46,424 nt of DNA. It comes from Rhodospirillaceae bacterium. GTDB taxonomy: Bacteria; Pseudomonadota; Alphaproteobacteria; DSM-16000; Inquilinaceae. The stretch lies in contig JAGQRL010000029.1 in NCBI GenBank assembly GCA_020425485.1, positions 1 to 46,424 of the forward strand, given 5' to 3'. Both the position numbers and the translations under genes were made by a program. Positions 16,896-24,003 of this stretch are shown piece by piece; position 1 is the stretch's first letter; each line of letters begins with the position of its first letter. The notes beneath the pieces were generated by a model. That model did no database searches, had not been told where the DNA came from, and worked only from the letters and a program-made list of their open reading frames with translations.

Positions 16896-18689
16896 TCAGG
16901 TGCTATAGGCGGTGAAATTCTTCAGCACGGCATCGGCGATCAGCCGCTTGGAGATCACGCCCACCACGTCGTCGATCCGCGGCACGCCCTCGCCGCGCAC
17001 CACCAGCGCGCGCTCCGCCCGCCCGCGGGAGAACCGCTGGAACAGCACGAACATGCTCTCGTCGGGGCGCGTCAGCACGTAGCGGTCGTCGCCGATTTCG
17101 CCGAGCGTGGTGTCTCCCACCGCCCATTGCAGGTCCCCCATGGGCTGGCGCAGCGCCACCACGCCGCCCACATGGCCATCGCGGTCGACGATGATGTGGG
17201 TGATCCGCTTGTCTTCCGGCAGGTCGTGCAGCTCTTCCACCGCCTCGCGCAACAGCTTGTCCGCCGGCATCACGGTGATGGAGCGGGTCATCACCTCCTC
17301 GGCGTGGCGCACCAGGAACATGTTGGAGTGGCGTTCCCGCGGGATGCGCTTGCCGCGCCAGGCCAGCTTGATGGTGTAGATGTTTTCCTTCGACAGCAGG
17401 CGGCGCACGCCGATGCCGAGCGACACCGCCAGGATCATCGGCACGATGATGTTGTAGTCCCGCGTCATCTCGAAAATCATGACGATGGCGGTCATCGCCG
17501 CCCCGGTGCCGGCGGCCACCATGCTGGCCATGCCGACCACCGCGAAATCGGGGATGGTGAATTCCGTTTCCGGCAGCATCGGCAGCAGCAGGGCGCCGAA
17601 GGCGGCCCCCAGCGTCGCCCCCATGAACAGCGAGGGCGAGAACACCCCGCCTGAAGCGCCGGAGCCCAGGCTCAAGGTCGTCGCCACCAGCTTGGCGACG
17701 AACAGCAGCGCCAGCAGGCCCAGCCACGTCATGTCGCCCTGCAGGATCGACTGGATGGTGCCGTAGCCGACGCCGTCGATGAAGTAGTGCCCGAAGCCGA
17801 GGTGGAGCCCGTACATCATCAGGCCCAGCACCAGCATGCCGACGGCGTGGGAGAGGTAGGGCCGCTTGGACCAGAAGGACCCTTCGAAATAGTCCTCCAT
17901 GGCGGTGAGCAGCCGCACGAAGGCCCAGGCGGCAACGCCGCACAGCAGCCCCAGCACCACGAAGCCCGCCAACGTCGACAGGTGGATGGGATGCAGGAAG
18001 CCGGGGTCCAGCACCGGCACGGCAAAGGCGGGATCGAGCCCGTAGGCCAGCCGGCCGATATAGGTGGCCGAACCGGTGGCAACCACCACCGGCAGGAAGG
18101 TGCGGGTGCTGAATTCCGGCATCATCAGCTCGATGGCGAACATCACCGCCCCCAGCGGCGTGTTGAACGTCGCCGCGATGCCGGCACCGGCACCGGCCGC
18201 CACCAGGGTGATGCGCTGCCAGGTGGGGATGCGCGCCAGCTGCCCGAGCGTGGAGCCCAGCGACGCGCCGATCTGGATGATCGGCCCCTCGCGGCCCACC
18301 GAGGCGCCGCTGCCGATGGACAGGGCGGAGGCCACCGACTTGACGAAGGCCACCACCGGGCGGATCCGCCCCTCGCGATAGTAGATCGCGTCCATCACCT
18401 CCGGCACGCCGTGGCCCTTGGCTTCCGGCGCGAAGGTGCGGACAAGGAAGACCACGCCCATGCCGCCGATCACCGGCACCAGGATCACCAGCGGCCCCCA
18501 GGCGCTCGGCGTTTCAAAGGCATTGCCCTGCCCGACCCAGCTAAATTCGCCGTAGAACAGAATATTGTGCACGATGGTGATCAATGACCGGAAGACCACC
18601 GCACCGCACCCGGTGACGACGCCGACGATCAGAGCAAACAGGCCAAGCATCCAGTAATTGGTGTGGCCTTCTTCTTCGGTCTTCTCCAT
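16896..18689 (-). CDS. ClC-family chloride channel/transporter with C-terminal CBS domains
   Basis: A 597-residue ClC protein. The ATG at 18689 has AGGAAA 6 bases upstream and directly precedes the first helix; the longer in-frame extension to 18935 is low-complexity and rejected. Selectivity-filter motifs are GHGVP (92-96), GSGASVGREGP (126-136, gating Glu134) and GSGASGGVFSP later. At the position of the internal proton glutamate of E. coli ClC-ec1 (Glu203 in IEEMRP), this protein reads AIELMMP, with Leu instead of Glu, as in channel-type ClCs that have Val there. The last 130 residues hold two CBS domains (MTRSITVMPADKLLREAVEEL; DRYVLTRPDESMFVLFQRF), which bind adenine nucleotides and tune gating. 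It acts in the inner membrane as a homodimer. Confidence 0.93.
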   Translation of the reverse strand: MEKTEEEGHTNYWMLGLFALIVGVVTGCGAVVFRSLITIVHNILFYGEFSWVGQGNAFETPSAWGPLVILVPVIGGMGVVFLVRTFAPEAKGHGVPEVMDAIYYREGRIRPVVAFVKSVASALSIGSGASVGREGPIIQIGASLGSTLGQLARIPTWQRITLVAAGAGAGIAATFNTPLGAVMFAIELMMPEFSTRTFLPVVVATGSATYIGRLAYGLDPAFAVPVLDPGFLHPIHLSTLAGFVVLGLLCGVAAWAFVRLLTAMEDYFEGSFWSKRPYLSHAVGMLVLGLMMYGLHLGFGHYFIDGVGYGTIQSILQGDMTWLGLLALLFVAKLVATTLSLGSGASGGVFSPSLFMGATLGAAFGALLLPMLPETEFTIPDFAVVGMASMVAAGTGAAMTAIVMIFEMTRDYNIIVPMILAVSLGIGVRRLLSKENIYTIKLAWRGKRIPRERHSNMFLVRHAEEVMTRSITVMPADKLLREAVEELHDLPEDKRITHIIVDRDGHVGGVVALRQPMGDLQWAVGDTTLGEIGDDRYVLTRPDESMFVLFQRFSRGRAERALVVRGEGVPRIDDVVGVISKRLIADAVLKNFTAYST

Positions 18690-18770
18690 CGGTTTCCTAT
18701 CGAACTGCGAAACAGGCGCCAGGTCTTGGGAGGGCCGGCAGGGGCAATCGGGGGGAGCGACGCTGCCAAG

Positions 18771-18803
18771 GATATAGGCCGGAACTTGGGGTTGCGCCAA
18801 CCC
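18771..18803 (-). promoter_or_regulatory. Candidate clc promoter with an overlapping dyad
   Basis: On the minus strand TTGGCG (18800-18795) and TATATC (18776-18771) are 18 bases apart, about 80 bases upstream of the ClC start. A perfect inverted repeat GGGTTG-CGC-CAACCC (18789-18803) overlaps the -35 element, where a bound repressor would block polymerase. It sits in the divergent gap with the gene at 18922, so it could control both. Promoter match is moderate. Confidence 0.35.
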
Positions 18804-18921
18804 GCGGCGCCTGCCGTGGGTCAGCCGCGGCGCCGCGTCTGGCCGGCCACTCTCTCCAAAGTGGTGGCGGCACGCCGCGCCGGCCGGTCCTGGCGGTTTG
18901 ACCCGGCCGGGTGCGGATGGC

Positions 18922-19494
18922 ATGTCTTCGGGCATGCAACGCAGTCTGATCTCCCGGATGCAGCGCCTGCCGACGACCGTCTGGCTGGGCGCCGGTGCCG
19001 CCGTTCTGTTCGTGCTCTATTTCGGCTTCGTGGAACTGATGGAAGCGCGGGAAGCTGCCCGCATCGCGGCGGAACGCCAGGAGGACCCCGCGCGCTATCT
19101 GGACGAGGTGCGCACCCGCCACGGGCTGGATGCCTATATCGAAGCCCTGGCCGACGTGCGCGATTTCGATACCTGGCGGGATCAGGCGCCGACCTTCCTG
19201 GTGGGCGCCTGGGCGCTGGTGGATGCCGACGCGGACACCGTGGGGGAAGACCCCGGCGCCCATTGCCTCACCGGGCTGGTGGTGGAGGACGGGCGGCTGC
19301 GCTATTTCGGCGACCGCCGCGACAGCTTCGCTGCCCGCTACCGCATCGAGGACACCACCATCCTGGTGGACCTGGCGGACGGCGGGGAAATCACCATGCG
19401 GTCGCCGCCCGATCCCTGGCACCCCCACCAGCTTGAAATCACCCTGCCGGGCAGCGAGGAGCCCTATTATGGCTTCCGCTGCGAGGTGTACTGA
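18922..19494 (+). CDS. Hypothetical single-pass membrane protein
   Basis: About 190 residues; I do not recognise the family. After the ATG at 18922 (alternatives are TTG 18898 and ATG 18934; none has a strong ribosome site) comes a basic stretch and one membrane helix (TVWLGAGAAVLFVLYFGFVEL). The rest is a soluble domain that would face the periplasm. An acidic helix (EAREAARIAAERQEDPARYLDEV) leads into a compact beta-rich region. One Cys (in GAHCLTG) and one near the C-terminus (FRCEVY) could form a disulphide. Coding potential is good: strong GC3 bias and an end at a terminator-like hairpin. It is transcribed away from the ClC gene and may share its regulation. Confidence 0.65.
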   Translation: MSSGMQRSLISRMQRLPTTVWLGAGAAVLFVLYFGFVELMEAREAARIAAERQEDPARYLDEVRTRHGLDAYIEALADVRDFDTWRDQAPTFLVGAWALVDADADTVGEDPGAHCLTGLVVEDGRLRYFGDRRDSFAARYRIEDTTILVDLADGGEITMRSPPDPWHPHQLEITLPGSEEPYYGFRCEVY

Positions 19495-19514
19495 GCGGGG
19501 TTTTCGGTGTTGGC

Positions 19515-19547
19515 GGCACCAGCCCGCTCCTCCACCCGGCCACCCAA
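19515..19547 (-). repeat. Copy 1 of a dispersed intergenic repeat
   Basis: Read on the minus strand, this begins TTGGGTGGCCGGG and matches 32071-32103 on the plus strand at 27 of 33 positions, including the first 13 bases exactly. Both copies lie between convergent genes next to hairpins. This copy lacks the long complementary left arm seen at 32031, so it may be a decayed half of the same palindromic element. Confidence 0.4.
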
Positions 19548-19556
19548 ACGCAAACA

Positions 19557-19586
19557 CGGCCCGCCGGGAGCATCCCGAACGGGCCG
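19557..19586. terminator. Bidirectional terminator-like hairpin
   Basis: CGGCCCG (19557-19563) pairs with CGGGCCG (19580-19586), with further inner pairing of CCGGGA with TCCCG. It is flanked by CAAA on the left and CTTTG on the right, so each strand has a short U-rich tail. It lies between the convergent genes ending at 19494 and 19667, as expected for a shared terminator. The U-tract is weak. Confidence 0.5.
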
Positions 19587-19617
19587 CGCTTTGTTGGTGC
19601 CGGAGGGGAGCCCGGCT

Positions 19618-19647
19618 CGCTGCCGTCACGCCGTCATGACGGCAGCG
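19618..19647. repeat. 11 bp inverted repeat just after the tctC stop
   Basis: CGCTGCCGTCA (19618-19628) and TGACGGCAGCG (19637-19647) are perfect complements around an 8-base loop. The structure begins about 20 bases beyond the tctC stop on the minus strand. With no U-tract on either side, it looks more like an mRNA 3'-end stabiliser or a protein-binding dyad than an intrinsic terminator. Confidence 0.55.
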
Positions 19648-19666
19648 TCAATCGATTTGCCGGGGC

Positions 19667-20623
19667 TTATTCCGACAGGTCGATATTGGCCAGCAGGTCG
19701 GCGAAGAACGCGTCTTCCGCCGCCAGGATTTCCGCCAGCTCGGCGGCCGGAGCGTAGTCGATCTCCGTCAGCGTGGTGCGGCCGTATTCCTGGAAGCTCT
19801 CGGCGTTCACCGCCACGTCGAAGGCGTGCGACAGGGTCTCGACCACCTCGTCCGGCGTGCCGGCCGGCACCCAGACGGCGATATTCGGCGGCAAGGCCAG
19901 GTCGATGCCCACTTCGCGCAGGGTCGGCACGTCGGGCGCCACCGAAGCGCGCTCTTCGCTCAACTGGGCCAGCGGCACCAGGTTGCCGCCGTCCGCCTGG
20001 GGCATGATCGCCGAGGCATAGCCGAGCACCAGGTCGACATCGCCGGCCACCGCCGCGGCGATCGCCGGGGTCACGCCGCCGAAGGGAATGTGGAACAGCT
20101 CGATCCCGGCGGCCCGGGCAATGGCTTCCGCCGCGATATGGGTGGCACCGCCGGTACCGGCACTGCCGTAGCTCACCTCATCGGGATGGGCCGAGGCGTA
20201 TTCCACCATGCCTTCGATGGTGTCGAACGGCGCGCCGGTGCGCGCGGCAATGACATTGGGACCGACGGCGACGCGGGCCACCGGCACCAGGTCATCGAAG
20301 CCATAGGGCAGCTCGCGCTGGTGCGGCGCCACGGTCTGCACCGAGCTGACGGCGAACAGCAGCGTGTAGCCATCGGGGTCGGCACTGGCGACCGAGGCGG
20401 CCCCCACCGTGCCGCCGGCACCCGGCCGGCTTTCTACCACCACCGGCTGGCCCAGCTCTGCCGACAGGCCTTCCGACAGGGTGCGGGCCAGCGTGTCGGT
20501 GGCGCCGGGCGAGTAGGGCACCACGATGGTGATGGCGCGATCGGGGTAGTCCTGGGCATTGGCCGACGCTGCCCCGAGGGCCAGCGCCGTGCCGATCATC
20601 ACTGCGGTAAGCTTGCGTGTCAT
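19667..20623 (-). CDS. tctC: Tripartite tricarboxylate transporter substrate-binding protein (TctC/Bug family)
   Basis: A 318-residue periplasmic receptor. A classic Sec signal peptide (MTRKLTAVMIGTALALGAASANA, cleavage before QDYP) is followed by the Bug-family fold: ITIVVPYSPGATDTLAR, VVESRPGAGGTVGA, the mid-protein GSAGTGGATHIAAE and FGGVTPAIAAAVAGDVDL. Bug proteins bind carboxylates through two water-mediated loops and deliver them to TctAB. Its partners TctB and TctA are not adjacent but lie in the divergent operon at 29594-31567, which argues that the two arms form one uptake-plus-catabolism regulon. It is the last gene of the leftward operon, 51 bases after the FAD oxidoreductase. TctC is used as a family label; the ligand is unknown. 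Confidence 0.92.
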   Translation of the reverse strand: MTRKLTAVMIGTALALGAASANAQDYPDRAITIVVPYSPGATDTLARTLSEGLSAELGQPVVVESRPGAGGTVGAASVASADPDGYTLLFAVSSVQTVAPHQRELPYGFDDLVPVARVAVGPNVIAARTGAPFDTIEGMVEYASAHPDEVSYGSAGTGGATHIAAEAIARAAGIELFHIPFGGVTPAIAAAVAGDVDLVLGYASAIMPQADGGNLVPLAQLSEERASVAPDVPTLREVGIDLALPPNIAVWVPAGTPDEVVETLSHAFDVAVNAESFQEYGRTTLTEIDYAPAAELAEILAAEDAFFADLLANIDLSE

Positions 20624-20674
20624 CGTACCTCTCCTGATCGGGTTGGGAGTTTTGGATCCTTCGTCATTCAGCCC

Positions 20675-22078
20675 TCATGCGGCGGCCGACAGGCGGTCGC
20701 GCACCGCTGCGGTGCCGGCGATCTGGCCGAGCCCCAGCGCCCCCAGCAGCCCGTTGCCCGAGGCATAGCCGCGGCTGCCGGCAAGCCCGCTGATCCCCAC
20801 CGCCGCCCCGCCGCCGGCATAAAGCCCGGGGATCGGCTCGCCCGCGGCGGTCAGCACGCGGGCCTCGCGGTCCACCATCAGGCCGCCCTGGGTGTGCAGC
20901 ACGGCGGGTGCCACGCGGGTGGCGCGGAGATGGCCGTGCGACAGGCCACCGCCCCAGGCGCTGCGGCCGAACGGGCAGGCCAGGGTGCCATCGGCCGCCA
21001 GGGCCACTTCCGCCAGCGTGTCGGCCAGCAGGTCGGGATCGGCGCCGATCTTGGCGGCGAGCGCTTCGGGGCTGTCCCCGCCGGCAAAGCCGCCCATGGC
21101 GCCAAGTTCGGCGAAATCGGGTTGGCCGGCGCCCACCAGGTCGGCGATGCGGTCGTCGTAGATCACGAAGAAGGGGCCGGAGCGGGCCAGCTCCTCATCG
21201 GCGAAGGCGGAATAGCCCAGCGTCTCGTCGCCGAAGCGGCGGCCGGCGGCATCCACCACGATCCCGCCCTTCTCCACCACCGTCCAGGTCACCAGCGTGC
21301 CGTGGGGATCGGCGAAGGAGGCATGGGCCTGGTAGGCGCCCAGATTGCCGAAACCGGCCCCCAAGGCGGCCCCCCAGCGCAGCGCTTCGCCCTGGCTGCC
21401 CGGTGCCCCGGCATAGGGGGCGCCGGCGGCCACCGGGCAATGGGCGGCCAGCAGGTCCGGTGCGGCGGCAAAGCCGTTCACCGCCAGCACCACGGCGGCC
21501 GCACCGATGCGCGCGGTATCGCCATGGGCGGTTTCGGTGACCGCCCCCACCACGCGGCCGCCGTCCACCAGCAGCTCGCGCGCCGGGTTGCCGAAGGCCA
21601 CCGGGATGCCGCGCACGTCCGCCGCCTTCAGCAGGCCGGCCATCAGGGTTTCGCCGCGCCGGTCCGGCGGCGCGTGCAGCCGGTGCACGCTGTGGCCCAC
21701 ATGCTTGTAGGTGTCGATCAGCGTCAGCTCGATGCCGACGCGGTCGACCAGCCATTCCACCAGCGGGGCGGACTGGGCCGCCAGCCGTTCGGTGAGGTGC
21801 ATGGCTTCGTGCGGGCCGGTCACCGCCGCCAGGTCGGCCACGTAGGTTTCCGGGGAATCGACGATGCCGGCGGCGCGCTGGAAACGGGTGCCCGCACCGG
21901 GGATGGAGCCGCTGGACAGCACCGTGTTGCCCATGGGCCGGTCCTGCTTTTCCACCACCGCGACCTCGGCCCCCAGGTCGTTGGCGGCGAGCGCGGCAAC
22001 GAGCCCGCAACCGCCGGCTCCGATCACCAGCACATCCACCGTGGCGTCGTGGGGGGAGGCGCCGCCGCCTGGCATCAT
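20675..22078 (-). CDS. FAD-dependent oxidoreductase of the fumarate reductase/3-ketosteroid dehydrogenase type
   Basis: A 467-residue flavoprotein. The N-terminal dinucleotide motif is VLVIGAGGCGLVAAL, with the acidic end of the second strand in VVEKQDRPMGN. A C-terminal FAD contact is GLYAGGGAAVGISG, with GYASGNGLLGALGLG. The capping region (about 130-360) is of the FAD_binding_2 type seen in fumarate, urocanate and ketosteroid enzymes, which add or remove hydrogens across a C=C next to a carbonyl. No cytochrome or FMN-attachment domain is fused and there is no signal peptide, so it is cytoplasmic. It overlaps the upstream lyase gene by 4 bases (ATGA) and so is translationally coupled. A role in saturating or desaturating the pathway intermediate is inferred. 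Confidence 0.85.
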   Translation of the reverse strand: MMPGGGASPHDATVDVLVIGAGGCGLVAALAANDLGAEVAVVEKQDRPMGNTVLSSGSIPGAGTRFQRAAGIVDSPETYVADLAAVTGPHEAMHLTERLAAQSAPLVEWLVDRVGIELTLIDTYKHVGHSVHRLHAPPDRRGETLMAGLLKAADVRGIPVAFGNPARELLVDGGRVVGAVTETAHGDTARIGAAAVVLAVNGFAAAPDLLAAHCPVAAGAPYAGAPGSQGEALRWGAALGAGFGNLGAYQAHASFADPHGTLVTWTVVEKGGIVVDAAGRRFGDETLGYSAFADEELARSGPFFVIYDDRIADLVGAGQPDFAELGAMGGFAGGDSPEALAAKIGADPDLLADTLAEVALAADGTLACPFGRSAWGGGLSHGHLRATRVAPAVLHTQGGLMVDREARVLTAAGEPIPGLYAGGGAAVGISGLAGSRGYASGNGLLGALGLGQIAGTAAVRDRLSAAA

Positions 22079-23019
22079 GGCCCCCCGTCGCGCTGGGCGT
22101 ATTTCTGGTCGAAGGCTTCGGTGGTCAGCAGCCGCTTTTCCAGGGCGCGCGCCTCCGCATAGCCCATCAGGTCCATGATGTCGTCGATGCTGGCCAACAG
22201 GTCCGGCCGGTCGATCGGCTCGCCCGTCTCGATCACGCCGCGCATCAGGCTGAGTGCGGTCGTCATGGCCTTGATGGCGGCGGCCGGCAGCATGCGCGGC
22301 AGGCTGACCCGGCGCACCCCCAGCTCACGCAGCCGCGGCAGTGCGATCAGCGGCGTGGTGGGGCGCGAGCGGATGCCGAAGCCCATGTTGACGGACACCG
22401 GCACGCCGGCGGCTTCGACGATGCGGGCGATGTCGTCCTCGGTCTTCACCGCATCGGGGAAGATCACATCGGCGCCGGCGGCCACATAGGCGGCGATGCG
22501 GGCGCACGCCCCCTCGATCCCTTCCATCGCCAGGGCATCGGTGCGGGCGACGATGACGAAATCGTCGTCGCGGCGGGCCAGGCACGCCGCTTCGATCTTC
22601 TTCACCATCTCCGCGGCCGGCACGACTTCCTTGCCCGGCATGTGGCCGCAGCGCTTGGGGCTGACCTGGTCTTCGATGTTGATGCCGACGGCACCGGCAT
22701 CCTCGAACTCGCGCACCGTGTGGTGCACGTTCACCGGATTGCCGTAGCCGGTATCGGCATCGCAGGTGACGGGGATGGACACGGCACGCACGATGTTGCG
22801 GCACTGGTCCACATTCTCCGCCAGCCCCATCACCCCCATGTCGGCGATGCCGAGGCGCGAGTTGGAGATGGCGGCCCCGCTTGTCGCCGCCGTCTTGAAC
22901 CCGGCGGCTTCCACCAGGCGGGCGCTGTAGCCGTCATAGACACCGGGGGAAACGACCAGGTCGTCGCCGGCCAGGAGCGTGCGGTAGGCTCGCGCTTTCG
23001 TTTCAACCATCTGCAGCAT
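22075..23019 (-). CDS. Isocitrate lyase/PEP mutase superfamily C-C lyase (methylisocitrate/2,3-dimethylmalate lyase-like)
   Basis: A 314-residue TIM-barrel enzyme. The ATG at 23019 has GGAG 8 bases upstream; the gene overlaps the end of gntR by 17 bases. Metal-binding acids are in CDADTGYG (Asp87, Asp89) and NIEDQ (Glu116, Asp117). The lyase motif PKRCGHMPGK (121-130) keeps the catalytic Cys124, which distinguishes true C-C lyases (isocitrate, 2-methylisocitrate, 2,3-dimethylmalate) from PEP mutases and phosphonopyruvate or oxaloacetate hydrolases. Such lyases split a substituted malate to pyruvate or glyoxylate plus a second acid. The nearby aconitase-like gene would make a suitable malate. 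No prpC citrate-synthase neighbour is present, which argues against a plain methylcitrate cycle. The exact substrate is open. Confidence 0.88.
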   Translation of the reverse strand: MLQMVETKARAYRTLLAGDDLVVSPGVYDGYSARLVEAAGFKTAATSGAAISNSRLGIADMGVMGLAENVDQCRNIVRAVSIPVTCDADTGYGNPVNVHHTVREFEDAGAVGINIEDQVSPKRCGHMPGKEVVPAAEMVKKIEAACLARRDDDFVIVARTDALAMEGIEGACARIAAYVAAGADVIFPDAVKTEDDIARIVEAAGVPVSVNMGFGIRSRPTTPLIALPRLRELGVRRVSLPRMLPAAAIKAMTTALSLMRGVIETGEPIDRPDLLASIDDIMDLMGYAEARALEKRLLTTEAFDQKYAQRDGGP

Positions 23020-23710
23020 TGGGGCTCCGTTGCCGGCGGCCGGCGGCCGGCCGGTCGGTCGTGGCAGCCGCGCCATCGCCATCGGCGGCTTCCAGCCGGG
23101 CCGACAGGTGGGCGGCCGCCCGCTTGATGTGCGAGCGCATCAGGGATTCCGCCAGATCCTCGTCGCGCATCTGGATGGCGCGGAGGATCTGCCAGTGTTC
23201 GTGGTAGGCATCGGTGCGGCGGTTGCCTTCGTCGCCCGAGCGGCGGCGGTAGAGCCGGAACAGGTGGTAGAGGTCGCCGCACAGGGCATCGATGATGCGG
23301 GTGTTGCCGCTGGCCATGGCGAGCCGCGCATGCAGGTCGAAGGCCGGCCGGCCGCCATTGCTGCTGCGCGCCGCTTCCAGATCCTCAAACAGCTTGTCCA
23401 GCTCCACCTCGCTGACGCGGCGGGCGGCCAGGCGCGCGGCGTAGCCTTCGATGGCCTCGCGCATCTGGAACAGCTCGATCATCTCGCGCGGCGACAAGGT
23501 GACGACGCGCGCGCGCATATAAGGTTCGCGGGTGACGAGCTGGATGCCCTGCAGGCGCCGCACCGCTTCGCGCACCGGGCCGCGGCTGACGCCGAATTCC
23601 TGCGCCAGGCTGGTTTCGTTGATGATCTCGCCGGGCGCGATCTCGCAGGCATCGATCTTCGCGAGCATGCGCTGAAACACGTCCTCGCCCAGGGAAACTG
23701 CCTTGTCCAT
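23003..23710 (-). CDS. GntR-family (FCD-type) transcriptional regulator
   Basis: A 235-residue regulator. The winged helix-turn-helix spans about residues 8-75 (INETSLAQEFGVSRGPVREAVRRLQGIQLV). The all-helical FCD ligand-binding domain (80-215) has metal-ligand candidates in FDLHARLAMASGN and RTDAYHEHWQILRAI. FCD regulators bind small organic acids, often through a metal. The C-terminal tail (about 25 residues, rich in Ala, Arg and Pro) overlaps the start of the lyase gene. It heads the leftward operon and faces the aconitase-led operon across 293 bp, so it most likely controls both arms. Confidence 0.93.
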   Translation of the reverse strand: MDKAVSLGEDVFQRMLAKIDACEIAPGEIINETSLAQEFGVSRGPVREAVRRLQGIQLVTREPYMRARVVTLSPREMIELFQMREAIEGYAARLAARRVSEVELDKLFEDLEAARSSNGGRPAFDLHARLAMASGNTRIIDALCGDLYHLFRLYRRRSGDEGNRRTDAYHEHWQILRAIQMRDEDLAESLMRSHIKRAAAHLSARLEAADGDGAAATTDRPAAGRRQRSPNAADG

Positions 23711-23734
23711 GCCGCCTCAATGCCCCGCCAAACC

Positions 23735-23778
23735 GTCAACACTTTTCGTTTGATCAAGCAATGTGTCAACGTTTTTTG
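23735..23778. promoter_or_regulatory. Probable GntR operator cluster between gntR and the aconitase operon
   Basis: Two direct repeats, GTCAACACTTTTCG (23735-23748) and GTCAACGTTTTTTG (23765-23778), match at 11 of 14 positions. They are exactly 30 bases apart, about three helical turns. Between them is the perfect palindrome TTGATCAA (23750-23757). The same 30 bp hold minus-strand TTGACA (23769-23764) as a possible -35 element for gntR. Spacing and position just upstream of the regulator suggest cooperative binding by its own product. Confidence 0.5.
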
Positions 23779-23848
23779 CCGTAGGGTTATCTGGGCATGA
23801 CACCGGGGCCGGTTCAGTTGCCACAAAACCCTATATATTTCAGACGAT

Positions 23849-23877
23849 AGTATGCCTTTCCATAAGATCCATCTCAA
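23849..23877 (-). promoter_or_regulatory. Candidate leftward promoter for gntR
   Basis: Minus-strand TTGAGA (23877-23872) and CATACT (23854-23849) are 17 bases apart. Transcription from here would cross the repeat cluster at 23735-23778 before reaching gntR, so a protein bound there would act as a roadblock. The opposite gene could use TTGACA at 23926-23931, but no convincing -10 follows it. Confidence 0.35.
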
Positions 23878-24003
23878 GATCCGCCTCGCAGAGGCGCTGT
23901 AAGAGAGAACGATACAGCAAAAGAGTTGACAGTTTTGCCACCGGCCGGACACACTGAAGAGCGGGTCATCCACAGGCCCCGCACTTCTTTTCCGGAGGAC
24001 GGC

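Noticed and set aside
19826..22162. 778-residue plus-strand open frame
   Set aside because: Antisense to tctC and the FAD oxidoreductase; low-complexity His/Gly/Arg/Ala protein with no family features.
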